Shown here piece by piece: positions 1 to 5,299 of a stretch of 6,298 bases of DNA (positions within the stretch are counted from its first letter, which is position 1; each line of letters opens with the position of its first letter). The notes beneath the pieces were generated by a model that saw only the letters and a list, made by a program, of their open reading frames with translations, was not told where the DNA came from and ran no database searches. Source of the DNA: Bacillota bacterium (lineage in GTDB: Bacteria; Bacillota; Limnochordia; Limnochordales; ZCTH02-B6); contig QGSR01000116.1 in the NCBI GenBank assembly GCA_003387805.1, positions 1-6,298 of the forward strand, given 5' to 3'. The position numbers and the translations under genes are program-made.

Positions 1-215
1 ACCGCTCGCCAGGGGAGACGCACGACCAACGGTGGGCCCCCTCCGCCCGCAAACCGCCGCAGCCCCCCGGGCGCCGCGGCCCAGCCCACGAGACTGCCCG
101 CCCCCCCCGCCGCCCGGCTCGTCAGCAGGCGGCCACGGAGCCCCGCCAAATGCTCCTCCGTCGTCATCGTGGGCAGCAAGTACTCGTCTCCGCCCCAGTC
201 AGCGCCCCCGGCCAC
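1..215 (-). CDS. Possible partial CDS downstream of hepT, function unknown
   Basis: A reading frame on the minus strand is open from inside the end of hepT to the window edge, so the gene would continue beyond position 1. The start is uncertain. I chose GTG at 215, preceded by a GGGGAG purine run at short spacing; ATG at 167 is an alternative without a good ribosome binding site. Third codon positions are almost all G or C, as in the neighbouring genes. The first residues read MAGGADWGGDEYLLPTMTTE and the rest is Gly/Ala/Arg-rich with no motif I recognise. It would be the last gene of the rex-menG-hepT transcript, 56 bp after hepT. Another menaquinone gene is possible from position alone, but no residue shows it. 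A run of eight G inside the frame could cause frameshifts or sequencing errors. It could also be non-coding, because GC-rich DNA gives long open frames by chance. Confidence 0.33.
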   Translation of the reverse strand, partial: MAGGADWGGDEYLLPTMTTEEHLAGLRGRLLTSRAAGGAGSLVGWAAAPGGLRRFAGGGGPPLVVRLPWRA

Positions 216-271
216 CGTCTCCCCGCCCCCTGCGGCCGTGCCCCTTCCGGCCGCGGGCCCCTGTGATCCTC

Positions 272-1243
272 TCAGAACGCCCGGCGCAGCAGCGCGTCCG
301 CCACGCCGGCCAACAGCTCCCGCCCTTCGGATTCCGGCAAACAAGCCAACTGCGCCTTGGCCTGCTCAGCGAAGCGCTGCGCCACGGCCCGGCAATACTC
401 GATGGCGCCGTTGCGCCGCACCAGCTCCAGCACGTCGTCGACCTGTTCGCGCGTGAAAGGCGGCCGCCCCAGCACTCGCCGCACGTACGGCCCTAGCTCC
501 TCGTGCCTGAGCACATAAATGACCGGCAGCGTCACGACGCCCGCCAGCAAGTCGTTGCCGATGGGCTTGCCGACCACGTCCGCTTCGCCGCTGACGTCCA
601 GCAAGTCATCGACGACTTGGAAGGCCATGCCGATGTTCCGGCCGTACTCCGCCAGCGCCCGCACCTGGTGCTCGGGCGCGCCCTGGTGCATGGCCCCCGC
701 CTCGCAGCAGGCGGCGAAAAAGAGCGCCGTCTTCTTTTCGATGCGGTCGAAGTAGTCCTGCTCCGACTGGTCGAGCCGGTGCAGCGACGCCTTCTGCTCG
801 ATTTCCCCGTCGCACATGCGGCGGATCATGTCGGACATGACGCGCACGATGGCGGGCGAGCCGTGGTCTACCAGCAGCACCAGCGCGCGTGCCAGCAGCA
901 CGTCGCCGGCCAGCACGGCGGTGTGATTGTCCCAGCGATTGTTGACCGTCGCCCGCCCCCGGCGGGTCTGGGCCCCGTCGATGACGTCGTCGTGGGCCAG
1001 CGTCGCCATGTGGATGAGCTCCGTGGCGGCCGCGATGGGCACCGTCTTGGAAACGTCCTCGCTGAACACGTACGCTGACAGCAGCGTCATAATGGGCCGC
1101 AGCCGCTTGCCACCGGCGTCCACCATGTGCCGCGTAATCTCCCGCATCTGCTCGCCCGTATCGTCCGACACGTTGCGGAGCTGTTCCTCCACGGCTTGCA
1201 AATAGGGGGCCAACGCCTCTATGACCCGCTCCACGACTTGCAT
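272..1243 (-). CDS. hepT: Long-chain polyprenyl diphosphate synthase (heptaprenyl diphosphate synthase component II type)
   Basis: This 323-residue trans-isoprenyl diphosphate synthase condenses isopentenyl diphosphate onto an allylic primer to build the menaquinone side chain; it acts in the cytosol or at the membrane face. Visible family marks are GGKRLRP at 44-50, the first Asp-rich motif DDVID at 85-89 with Arg pairs after it, the KKT motif at 170-172, the second Asp-rich motif DDLLD at 212-216, and GKPIGNDL at 225-232. The residues just before the first motif (A80, T81) are small, which fits a long product. The start is ATG with GAGGTG eight bases upstream (1252-1257), and the gene follows menG by 29 bp. 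In Bacillus subtilis the order is hepS-menG-hepT and HepT needs HepS. Here rex stands where hepS would be, so either the enzyme is a homodimer (hexa- or octaprenyl type) or HepS is encoded elsewhere. The chain length cannot be read from the sequence. Confidence 0.93.
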   Translation of the reverse strand: MQVVERVIEALAPYLQAVEEQLRNVSDDTGEQMREITRHMVDAGGKRLRPIMTLLSAYVFSEDVSKTVPIAAATELIHMATLAHDDVIDGAQTRRGRATVNNRWDNHTAVLAGDVLLARALVLLVDHGSPAIVRVMSDMIRRMCDGEIEQKASLHRLDQSEQDYFDRIEKKTALFFAACCEAGAMHQGAPEHQVRALAEYGRNIGMAFQVVDDLLDVSGEADVVGKPIGNDLLAGVVTLPVIYVLRHEELGPYVRRVLGRPPFTREQVDDVLELVRRNGAIEYCRAVAQRFAEQAKAQLACLPESEGRELLAGVADALLRRAF

Positions 1244-1272
1244 CGATTGGACACCTCAACTTCTGCTCCGCC

Positions 1273-1998
1273 TCAAACCTCGCCGATGTGCAAGCAGCAA
1301 ATGCCCCCGGTCAGGTTATGATAGCGCACGTTGCGCAGGCCCAGCTCATGCATGCGGGCCGCCAGCGCCTCTTGATCCGGGAAGGCCAGCACCGTCTCCG
1401 GCAAATATCGGTAAGTATCGGCGTCGCCTTGAACCAGTCGGCCGATGAGCGGCAGGATGTAGCGGAAATAAATAAGGTAAACTTCGCGGAACACGGGCCA
1501 AACCGGCCGGGAAAACTCGAGGACGAGCACCCGCCCGCCGGGCCGCACCACGCGCCGCATCTCCAGCAGGCAGCGATCCCGATCGACCACGTTGCGCAAG
1601 CCGAAAGCGATGGTGGCCGCGTCGAACTCGCCGTCGGCGAAGGGGAGATGCAAGGCGTTTCCCTGCACGAACCGGCACACGCCGCCTAACCCGAGCTTGT
1701 CCGCCTTGCGCCGCGCCAGCGCCAGCATTTCCTCGGTGAAATCCAAACCAACCACGCGCCCGGACGGACCCACCACGGCCGCCAGCTCGAACGCCAAGTC
1801 CCCGGTGCCCGTCGCCACGTCCAGCACGGAGTCGCCCGGCCGCAAGCCCGCCTGGCGGGCGGTGTACCGCCGCCACGCCACGTCGCGCCGGAAGCTCAGC
1901 AGCCGGTTGAGAAAGTCGTACGTGGGCGCCACACGGCGGAACAAATCTTGGACGTACCGTTCCCGCTCTTCCAGGGCGGCTTCCTTTTCCTCAGCCAC
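1273..1998 (-). CDS. menG: Demethylmenaquinone methyltransferase (MenG/UbiE family)
   Basis: This 241-residue enzyme performs the last step of menaquinone synthesis, S-adenosylmethionine-dependent C-methylation of demethylmenaquinone, in the cytosol next to the membrane. The N-terminal family signature YDFLNRLLSFRRDVAWR lies at 27-43. The SAM-binding motif I, VLDVATGTGDLAF, is at 58-70, followed by the acidic GLDFTEEML at 84-92. GNALHLPF is at 113-120, and the second signature, ending in RVLVLEFSRP, is at about 150-165. The length matches Firmicute MenG. In the first signature an Asp (D39) stands where the family pattern usually has His. The start is GTG, supported by GAGGAG about eight bases upstream and by the normal N-terminal length before the first signature. 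It lies 22 bp after rex and 29 bp before hepT, so all three genes are probably on one transcript. A ubiquinone role is unlikely in a Gram-positive spore former. Confidence 0.95.
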   Translation of the reverse strand: MAEEKEAALEERERYVQDLFRRVAPTYDFLNRLLSFRRDVAWRRYTARQAGLRPGDSVLDVATGTGDLAFELAAVVGPSGRVVGLDFTEEMLALARRKADKLGLGGVCRFVQGNALHLPFADGEFDAATIAFGLRNVVDRDRCLLEMRRVVRPGGRVLVLEFSRPVWPVFREVYLIYFRYILPLIGRLVQGDADTYRYLPETVLAFPDQEALAARMHELGLRNVRYHNLTGGICCLHIGEV

Positions 1999-2020
1999 CG
2001 CCTCGTCTCCTCAGCTTGCG

Positions 2021-2662
2021 TCAGTCTTCCAGGTAATAAGCCAGGCGCTGCAGCTCGAGGCTTAGATCCGCGTGGACGATGTGCACGTCTTTCGGCACCG
2101 CCAGCTTGACCGGCGCAAAGTTGAACAGCAGCCGCACGCCCGAGGCCACCAACGTGTCGACCACGGACTGCGCGGCTTCGGCCGGCACCGTCACGATGGC
2201 CATGCGGATACCCAGTTCCTTCACACGCTCGGGAATGCGCTCGGGCGGCTCTACCGGCACTCCTTCGATAGTTTCCCCTTGCTTGGCGGGGTCCGCGTCG
2301 AACAACACCACGATGTTCAGGTGAAAACCCGGGTCCGCGACGTAGCGGCGCCGAAAGTAGCGAACTAGTGCCGCTCCCAGGCTGCCGACGCCCACCAGGG
2401 CCACGGGAACGTCGCGGTCGAGATGCAAGATGCGGCGCAGCTCGGTGCGCAAGTGTTCGACGTCGTAGCCGACGCCCTGCTTGCCGAACTCGCCGAACCA
2501 GGCCAAGTCTTTCCGCACCAGCGCCGGGCTGACGCCGGCCCGCTCCCCCAGCTCCTGCGACGAAACCAGTTCCTTGGCACCGTCTCGCGCCAGTTCGTCG
2601 AGGACGCGCAAATAGATTGGCAGCCGGCGAACGACGGCACCAGAGATTTTCTTCAGCCGCAT
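2021..2662 (-). CDS. rex: Redox-sensing transcriptional repressor Rex
   Basis: Rex is a dimeric repressor that senses the NADH/NAD+ ratio: it binds operators when NADH is low and lets go when NADH is high, switching on fermentation or respiration genes. The 213-residue length is typical. Residues 1-80 form the winged-helix DNA-binding part, with the recognition segment VSPALVRKDLAWFGEFGKQG at 44-63 and GY at 65-66. Residues 85-200 form the Rossmann domain: nucleotide-binding GVGSLG at 91-96, an acidic FDADPAK at 121-127, and NFAP at 181-184. The C-terminal helix LELQRLAYYLED is the swapped dimerisation helix in known Rex proteins. The start is ATG with a GGGTGG purine stretch about four bases upstream. 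It is first in the operon, behind a clear sigma-A promoter at 2697-2726. Linkage to menG and hepT suggests that redox state is coupled to quinone supply, but no convincing full Rex operator is visible at this promoter. Confidence 0.96.
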   Translation of the reverse strand: MRLKKISGAVVRRLPIYLRVLDELARDGAKELVSSQELGERAGVSPALVRKDLAWFGEFGKQGVGYDVEHLRTELRRILHLDRDVPVALVGVGSLGAALVRYFRRRYVADPGFHLNIVVLFDADPAKQGETIEGVPVEPPERIPERVKELGIRMAIVTVPAEAAQSVVDTLVASGVRLLFNFAPVKLAVPKDVHIVHADLSLELQRLAYYLED

Positions 2663-2696
2663 ATTGCCACCCGGATTCGAGATTCAACGCAGGCTC

Positions 2697-2726
2697 ATTA
2701 TACCGTCTCGTGAAAGCCGTCGTCAA
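2697..2726 (-). promoter_or_regulatory. Sigma-A promoter of the rex-menG-hepT operon
   Basis: Read on the minus strand there is TTGACG (2721-2726) as -35 and a perfect TATAAT (2697-2702) as -10, separated by 18 bases. Transcription would begin near 2690, giving a leader of about 28 nt before the rex ATG. Only one -35 base departs from TTGACA. The 18-bp spacer contains TTTCACGA (2708-2715 complement), close to half of a Rex operator, but the other half is poor. Confidence 0.82.
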
Positions 2727-2835
2727 ATTCGGGAAGTCTATAGACATGCGCCGGGTTCGGCCGCCAAGGCCGCCTTCAGCTGGCGCGCCGCACCCGAGTC
2801 ACGAGGTGGTGAGCTCGCGACGGGGAGGTCGGAGC
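2703..2835. other. Divergent intergenic region between rex and the + strand membrane protein gene
   Basis: These 133 bp separate two divergent genes. The rex promoter occupies the left end. A perfect 10-bp palindrome, GTCTATAGAC, lies at 2736-2745; it contains TATAGA (2739-2744), a possible + strand -10, but no matching -35 is seen. The ribosome binding site of the + gene, GGGGAGGT (2822-2829), is at the right end, seven bases before the ATG. No small gene is supported here. Confidence 0.5.
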
Positions 2836-3456
2836 ATGGACGACGGACGTGCGAGCCCAACCGAACAGCCGCCGCCGGCGGAGCCGGCCAAGCCACTGGC
2901 CTCCGTTTACGACTTGCAGGAATGGCGCCGGCGGCTCAGGGCGCGCGGCCGGCGCAGCCGGCGAGAAACGCCGCGCCGGGGCGGGCCCTATTACGGGGAC
3001 TACTTCGGCTACGGCTATTACGGCTACTACGGCGGCTACTCGGGCGGCTACTACAGCCGCTACTACGGTGGGCAGCGGAAGGGACCGGACTACGCCTGGC
3101 GCGACCCGCTGGGGCCAGAGGCGTACGCCGCCCCGCGCCGCGCAGCGGCCCCGGGTGACAAGCCCGCCGCCGGGGGCCGCGGCGGCGCGCGCCGCCGTTC
3201 GGTTGTCACGCTGCTGCCGGCCGTGCGCGCACAGCTCCTGCGCCGCCGGCGCGCCCTGGCGCTGGCCGTGGTAGCGTGCCTGATGATCGGCGCGCTGCTG
3301 CTGGGGCACAGCGTGCTGGCGCGGGAGTGGGGACCGGTGGCCGACCCGCCAGGGACGTCGCCCGTACGGCTGGCGGACGCCGCGGAAAACGCGGCGGACG
3401 ACCCGGCCGCTGGCGATTTTTTCCCGCATGATGGGACGGAGCGCGGTCCACAATAG
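2836..3456 (+). CDS. Unrecognised single-pass membrane protein with Arg clusters and a Tyr/Gly-rich segment
   Basis: I do not recognise this 206-residue protein. The ATG start is chosen because GGGGAGGT ends seven bases before it; the frame is open further upstream, but that part overlaps the rex promoter. In order: a Pro-rich acidic start (1-20); YDLQEW at 25-30; an Arg cluster with 11 Arg in residues 31-48; a Tyr/Gly segment at 52-79 with 13 Tyr and 10 Gly; a linker with an RGG-like GGRGGARRR at 113-121; RRRR at 136-139; one hydrophobic helix at about 140-162; and an acidic tail of about 44 residues. Positive charge before the helix predicts a cytosolic N-terminus and an external tail. There is no signal peptidase or lipoprotein motif. 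The Arg/Gly and Tyr/Gly composition resembles disordered RNA-binding regions, and the structured RNA at 3465 begins eight bases after the stop. An RNA-binding membrane anchor is therefore possible but unproved; a spore envelope protein is another option. Confidence 0.72.
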   Translation: MDDGRASPTEQPPPAEPAKPLASVYDLQEWRRRLRARGRRSRRETPRRGGPYYGDYFGYGYYGYYGGYSGGYYSRYYGGQRKGPDYAWRDPLGPEAYAAPRRAAAPGDKPAAGGRGGARRRSVVTLLPAVRAQLLRRRRALALAVVACLMIGALLLGHSVLAREWGPVADPPGTSPVRLADAAENAADDPAAGDFFPHDGTERGPQ

Positions 3457-3464
3457 CGACTGAG

Positions 3465-3478
3465 GAGTTCACGACGAC
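3465..3478 (+). repeat. Left arm of the 14-bp terminal inverted repeat (P1 5' strand)
   Basis: GAGTTCACGACGAC is the exact reverse complement of 3751-3764, 272 bp away. It marks the left end of the structured element. No target-site duplication is visible in the immediate flanks (ctgag on the left, tcttt on the right). Confidence 0.85.
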
Positions 3479-3750
3479 CGGGCGAAGTACCCAGAGGTCG
3501 CTGTAGGTGCTGGCGGCATCTGCGTCGGTCTCCGAGATCGACGCAGGTCCCGGCCGGTATGTACAGCGGCTGAGCGAAGACTGCTTGAGGTTGTCGGCGG
3601 GATTCGTCTCGGCCGGGAGTCGGTCGAGACGGGTTGCGTCGGGGATCTCCGGTGGTCGATCAAAGATCGCTTCAAGCCTATAATGGATCGACGACGGCGG
3701 CGCGACTGCCGTCGCCGGTTCAGACAAGGTTTGAAGCGGTCGGCGACAAA

Positions 3751-3764
3751 GTCGTCGTGAACTC
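3751..3764 (+). repeat. Right arm of the 14-bp terminal inverted repeat (P1 3' strand)
   Basis: GTCGTCGTGAACTC pairs base for base with 3465-3478 and is followed at once by TCTTTT (3765-3770). The same bases can instead form a local 7-bp hairpin, 3741-3747/3751-3757, with an AAA loop. Confidence 0.85.
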
Positions 3765-3892
3765 TCTTTTCGCGTTTACCGAGCAGCGCCCGGAGACGGT
3801 CCCCGCCGCTTGCCCTCCAGGCCCGGGCCCGAGTTGATGTCCCCTGGTCAGCGGGCGGGTACGAGTTGACGCCGCCCGGCGCCGCGCGAGCG
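3765..3892. other. Spacer between the structured RNA and the end of spoVAE
   Basis: These 128 bp separate the + strand RNA from the leftward spoVA operon. They start with a U-rich TCTTTT, which may mark the RNA 3' end. They contain the palindrome GGCCCGGGCC (about 3823-3832), two copies of CGAGTTGA, and the left arm of the hairpin described at 3878-3908. No coding region is supported. Confidence 0.5.
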
Positions 3893-3908
3893 TCACCCGC
3901 GCGGCGCC
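3878..3908 (-). terminator. GC-rich hairpin at the end of spoVAE, possible terminator
   Basis: GGCGCCGCGCG (3878-3888) and CGCGCGGCGCC (3898-3908) form a perfect 11-bp stem with a nine-base loop. The stem includes the last codons of spoVAE, whose stop codon is in the loop. No T-run follows on the minus strand, so this is not a classical intrinsic terminator; it could stop or stabilise the spoVA mRNA 3' end. A weaker 6-bp stem lies just beyond (3853-3858/3872-3877). Confidence 0.4.
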
Positions 3909-4246
3909 GACACCAGCGCCGCCACCGTGGAAAACAAGACGCCCGCGGCGATGCCTAAGCCGACCAGCTCCAGCGTCCCCGTCAGTAGCCCCTCCCACCC
4001 GAGCCGGCGCATCTCTTCCATGACGCCGCGCGTGATGGCCGCGCCGAAGCCGCTGACCGGCAGCAGCGCTCCCGCCCCGGCGAACTCCACCAGCCGATCA
4101 TAGAGCCCGAAGCCGTTGACGATGGCGCCCGTCACCGTCAGCCCCACCAAGAGATGTCCCGGCGTCAGCTGCTGAAACTTCAGGGAGATGTACTCCATCA
4201 GCGCGCAAATGAGCCCACCGACGACGAACGCCCAAAAGTAAATCAT
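3893..4246 (-). CDS. spoVAE: Stage V sporulation protein AE (SpoVAEb type)
   Basis: This 117-residue integral membrane protein is part of the SpoVA complex in the inner membrane of the forespore and spore, which takes up Ca-dipicolinic acid in sporulation and releases it in germination. The length matches the short SpoVAEb form. Hydrophobic segments lie at about 2-22, 31-52, 58-75 and 90-113. The conserved GLYDRLVEFAGAGALLPVSG at 47-66 closely resembles GVYDHLGELGGMGAAVPITG in SpoVAC, so the two are related. The start is the ATG at MIYFWAF, with GGAGGG six bases upstream; a longer in-frame version would run into spoVAD and lacks family similarity. It lies 17 bp after spoVAD and is last in the operon. 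No longer SpoVAEa partner gene is present in the window. Confidence 0.93.
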   Translation of the reverse strand: MIYFWAFVVGGLICALMEYISLKFQQLTPGHLLVGLTVTGAIVNGFGLYDRLVEFAGAGALLPVSGFGAAITRGVMEEMRRLGWEGLLTGTLELVGLGIAAGVLFSTVAALVSAPRG

Positions 4247-4263
4247 GGCCGTCCCTCCGCGTG

Positions 4264-5274
4264 TTATCCGTTTTCCAGAACCAGCGCGTGGCAGACGCCC
4301 GGGCACGAGTCGCCCTGCTGCGTCGTCAGGGCGTTGTGGAGGCAGCCCGTGGCCAGCGCCAGCACCCGCCGGTACCGGCCCTTGGCCATCTCTTTCAGCA
4401 CGTACGCCAGCAGCACCGACGCGGAGCAGACGGCGCCGCTGGCTCCCGCGCCCGGCTGCTGTTCAGGCGAGTAGAGCGAGGCGCCCGCGTCCATGTGCTT
4501 GCCGCCCAGCGTGTGGCCCTCGCGCTTGACCAGCTCGCGGAACAGCTTCGACCCGTGCTGCGCCAAGTCACCCGTCAGGATTAAGTCGAAGTCGGCCGGC
4601 GTGGTGTTGGTGTCCTGGAAGTGGCGCAGCAGCGTATCCATGGCAGCCGGCGCCATGGCCGCGCCCATATGGTTCGCGTCTTTCACGCCCCAGTCCATGA
4701 CGCGGCCCACCGTCACGTGGCTGATCCGCGGGCCTTCCCCTTCGGCGGCCACCACCGCCGCGGCTCCGCCCGTGGCGGTCCACTGGTTGGTGGGCTTGCG
4801 CTGGATGTTGAGCTCGATGGGGTATCGGTACTGCCTCTCCGCCGTCTGATAGTGGCTGGCCGTCGCGACCAGCACCCGGCGGGCAAAGCCGCCGTCGACG
4901 AGCATCGCCGCCAGGCTCAGCCCCAACGTGCTGGTGGCGCAGGCAGCGAAGACGCCGATATGGGGTATCCCCAAGGAACGGGCGCTGAAGGTGGACGAGA
5001 CGATCTGGTTCATCAGGTCGCCGGCGATGAAGTAGTCGACGTCGTTTTCGCTGACCCCCGCCCGCTCCAGCGCGCGCCGGGCCGCATGCTCCAGGAACTT
5101 GCGCTCGGCTTTCTCGGGCTGGTATTCGCCCCACATGTAGTCGTCGACGATGGCGTCGAAGTACTTGCCCAGCGGGCCTTGGCCCTCGCGGGGGCCCATG
5201 AGCGTGAAAGCGCCGACGATGCGCGGCGGCTGGCTGAACTGCACCGTGAATTGGCCGACTCGCTTGGCGGTCAT
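4264..5274 (-). CDS. spoVAD: Stage V sporulation protein AD, dipicolinic acid-binding
   Basis: This 336-residue protein has the length of Bacillus SpoVAD (about 338) and a thiolase-like fold. It is the soluble DPA-binding part of the SpoVA channel, on the outer face of the spore inner membrane. Visible conserved stretches are GPLGKYFD at 33-40, AGDLMNQI at 84-91, the thiolase-type nucleophile region AACATST at 110-116 with Cys112, RKPTNQWTATGGAAA at 159-173, DWGVKDANHMGAAMAP at 194-209, TGDLAQHGSKLF at 234-245, and the Gly-rich PGAGASGAVCS at 274-284. The start is ATG with GGAGG seven bases upstream. A 90-bp gap with a strong hairpin separates it from spoVAC, while spoVAE follows after 17 bp. 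Like family members, it should not be a working thiolase: it binds a ligand. Expression in the forespore under sigma-G is expected from the family; I could not confirm a promoter. Confidence 0.97.
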   Translation of the reverse strand: MTAKRVGQFTVQFSQPPRIVGAFTLMGPREGQGPLGKYFDAIVDDYMWGEYQPEKAERKFLEHAARRALERAGVSENDVDYFIAGDLMNQIVSSTFSARSLGIPHIGVFAACATSTLGLSLAAMLVDGGFARRVLVATASHYQTAERQYRYPIELNIQRKPTNQWTATGGAAAVVAAEGEGPRISHVTVGRVMDWGVKDANHMGAAMAPAAMDTLLRHFQDTNTTPADFDLILTGDLAQHGSKLFRELVKREGHTLGGKHMDAGASLYSPEQQPGAGASGAVCSASVLLAYVLKEMAKGRYRRVLALATGCLHNALTTQQGDSCPGVCHALVLENG

Positions 5275-5299
5275 GGACGAGCCTCCAGGAAGCGGGCCG

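Larger units (their letters stand above)
3465..3764 (+). ncRNA. Candidate large structured RNA, about 300 nt, class unknown
   Basis: There is no convincing ORF here, yet nearly the whole stretch folds. A closing helix P1 pairs GAGTTCACGACGAC (3465-3478) perfectly with 3751-3764. Hairpin 1 (3496-3571) has about 34 pairs: 3496-3505/3562-3571, 3507-3514/3553-3560, 3515-3516/3550-3551 and 3518-3531/3535-3548. Hairpin 2 (3587-3649) has 27: 3587-3592/3644-3649, 3594-3599/3637-3642 and 3601-3615/3621-3635. Hairpin 3 (3665-3741) has 29: 3665-3679/3727-3741, 3684-3690/3716-3722 and 3692-3698/3708-3714. About 19 pairs are G.U when read as + strand RNA, against one A.C (3691/3715), which indicates + strand transcription. 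Both 5' junctions carry GCGAAG (3482, 3574). A U-rich TCTTTT follows at 3765. No strong promoter is seen (CACAAT at 3449-3454 is weak), so it may be co-transcribed with the gene ending at 3456. I see none of the conserved marks of RNase P RNA, tmRNA or SRP RNA. A non-autonomous mobile element with terminal repeats is the main alternative. Confidence 0.72.

Noticed and set aside
2703..2726. Rex operator in the rex promoter
   Set aside because: TTTCACGA matches one half of TTGTGAAN4TTCACAA well, but the partner half matches only three or four of seven bases. Autoregulation remains possible but is not supported.
3679..3684. Perfect TATAAT as a + strand promoter
   Set aside because: No -35 element lies 16-18 bases upstream (TCGATC at best), and the string sits within hairpin 3 of the structured RNA.
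3206..3727. 173-residue minus strand ORF
   Set aside because: It is antisense to the + membrane protein gene and to the structured RNA, with Arg/Pro/Ala-rich composition typical of a GC-rich shadow frame.
3465..3764. Retron msr-msd or group II intron
   Set aside because: The closing inverted repeat resembles a retron a1/a2 pair, but no reverse transcriptase gene is in the window, and I see no group II domain V hairpin.
3634..3837. 67-residue + strand ORF over the structured RNA
   Set aside because: It has no ribosome binding site, no recognisable motif, and runs through the middle of hairpin 2 and P1; the pairing explains the region better.
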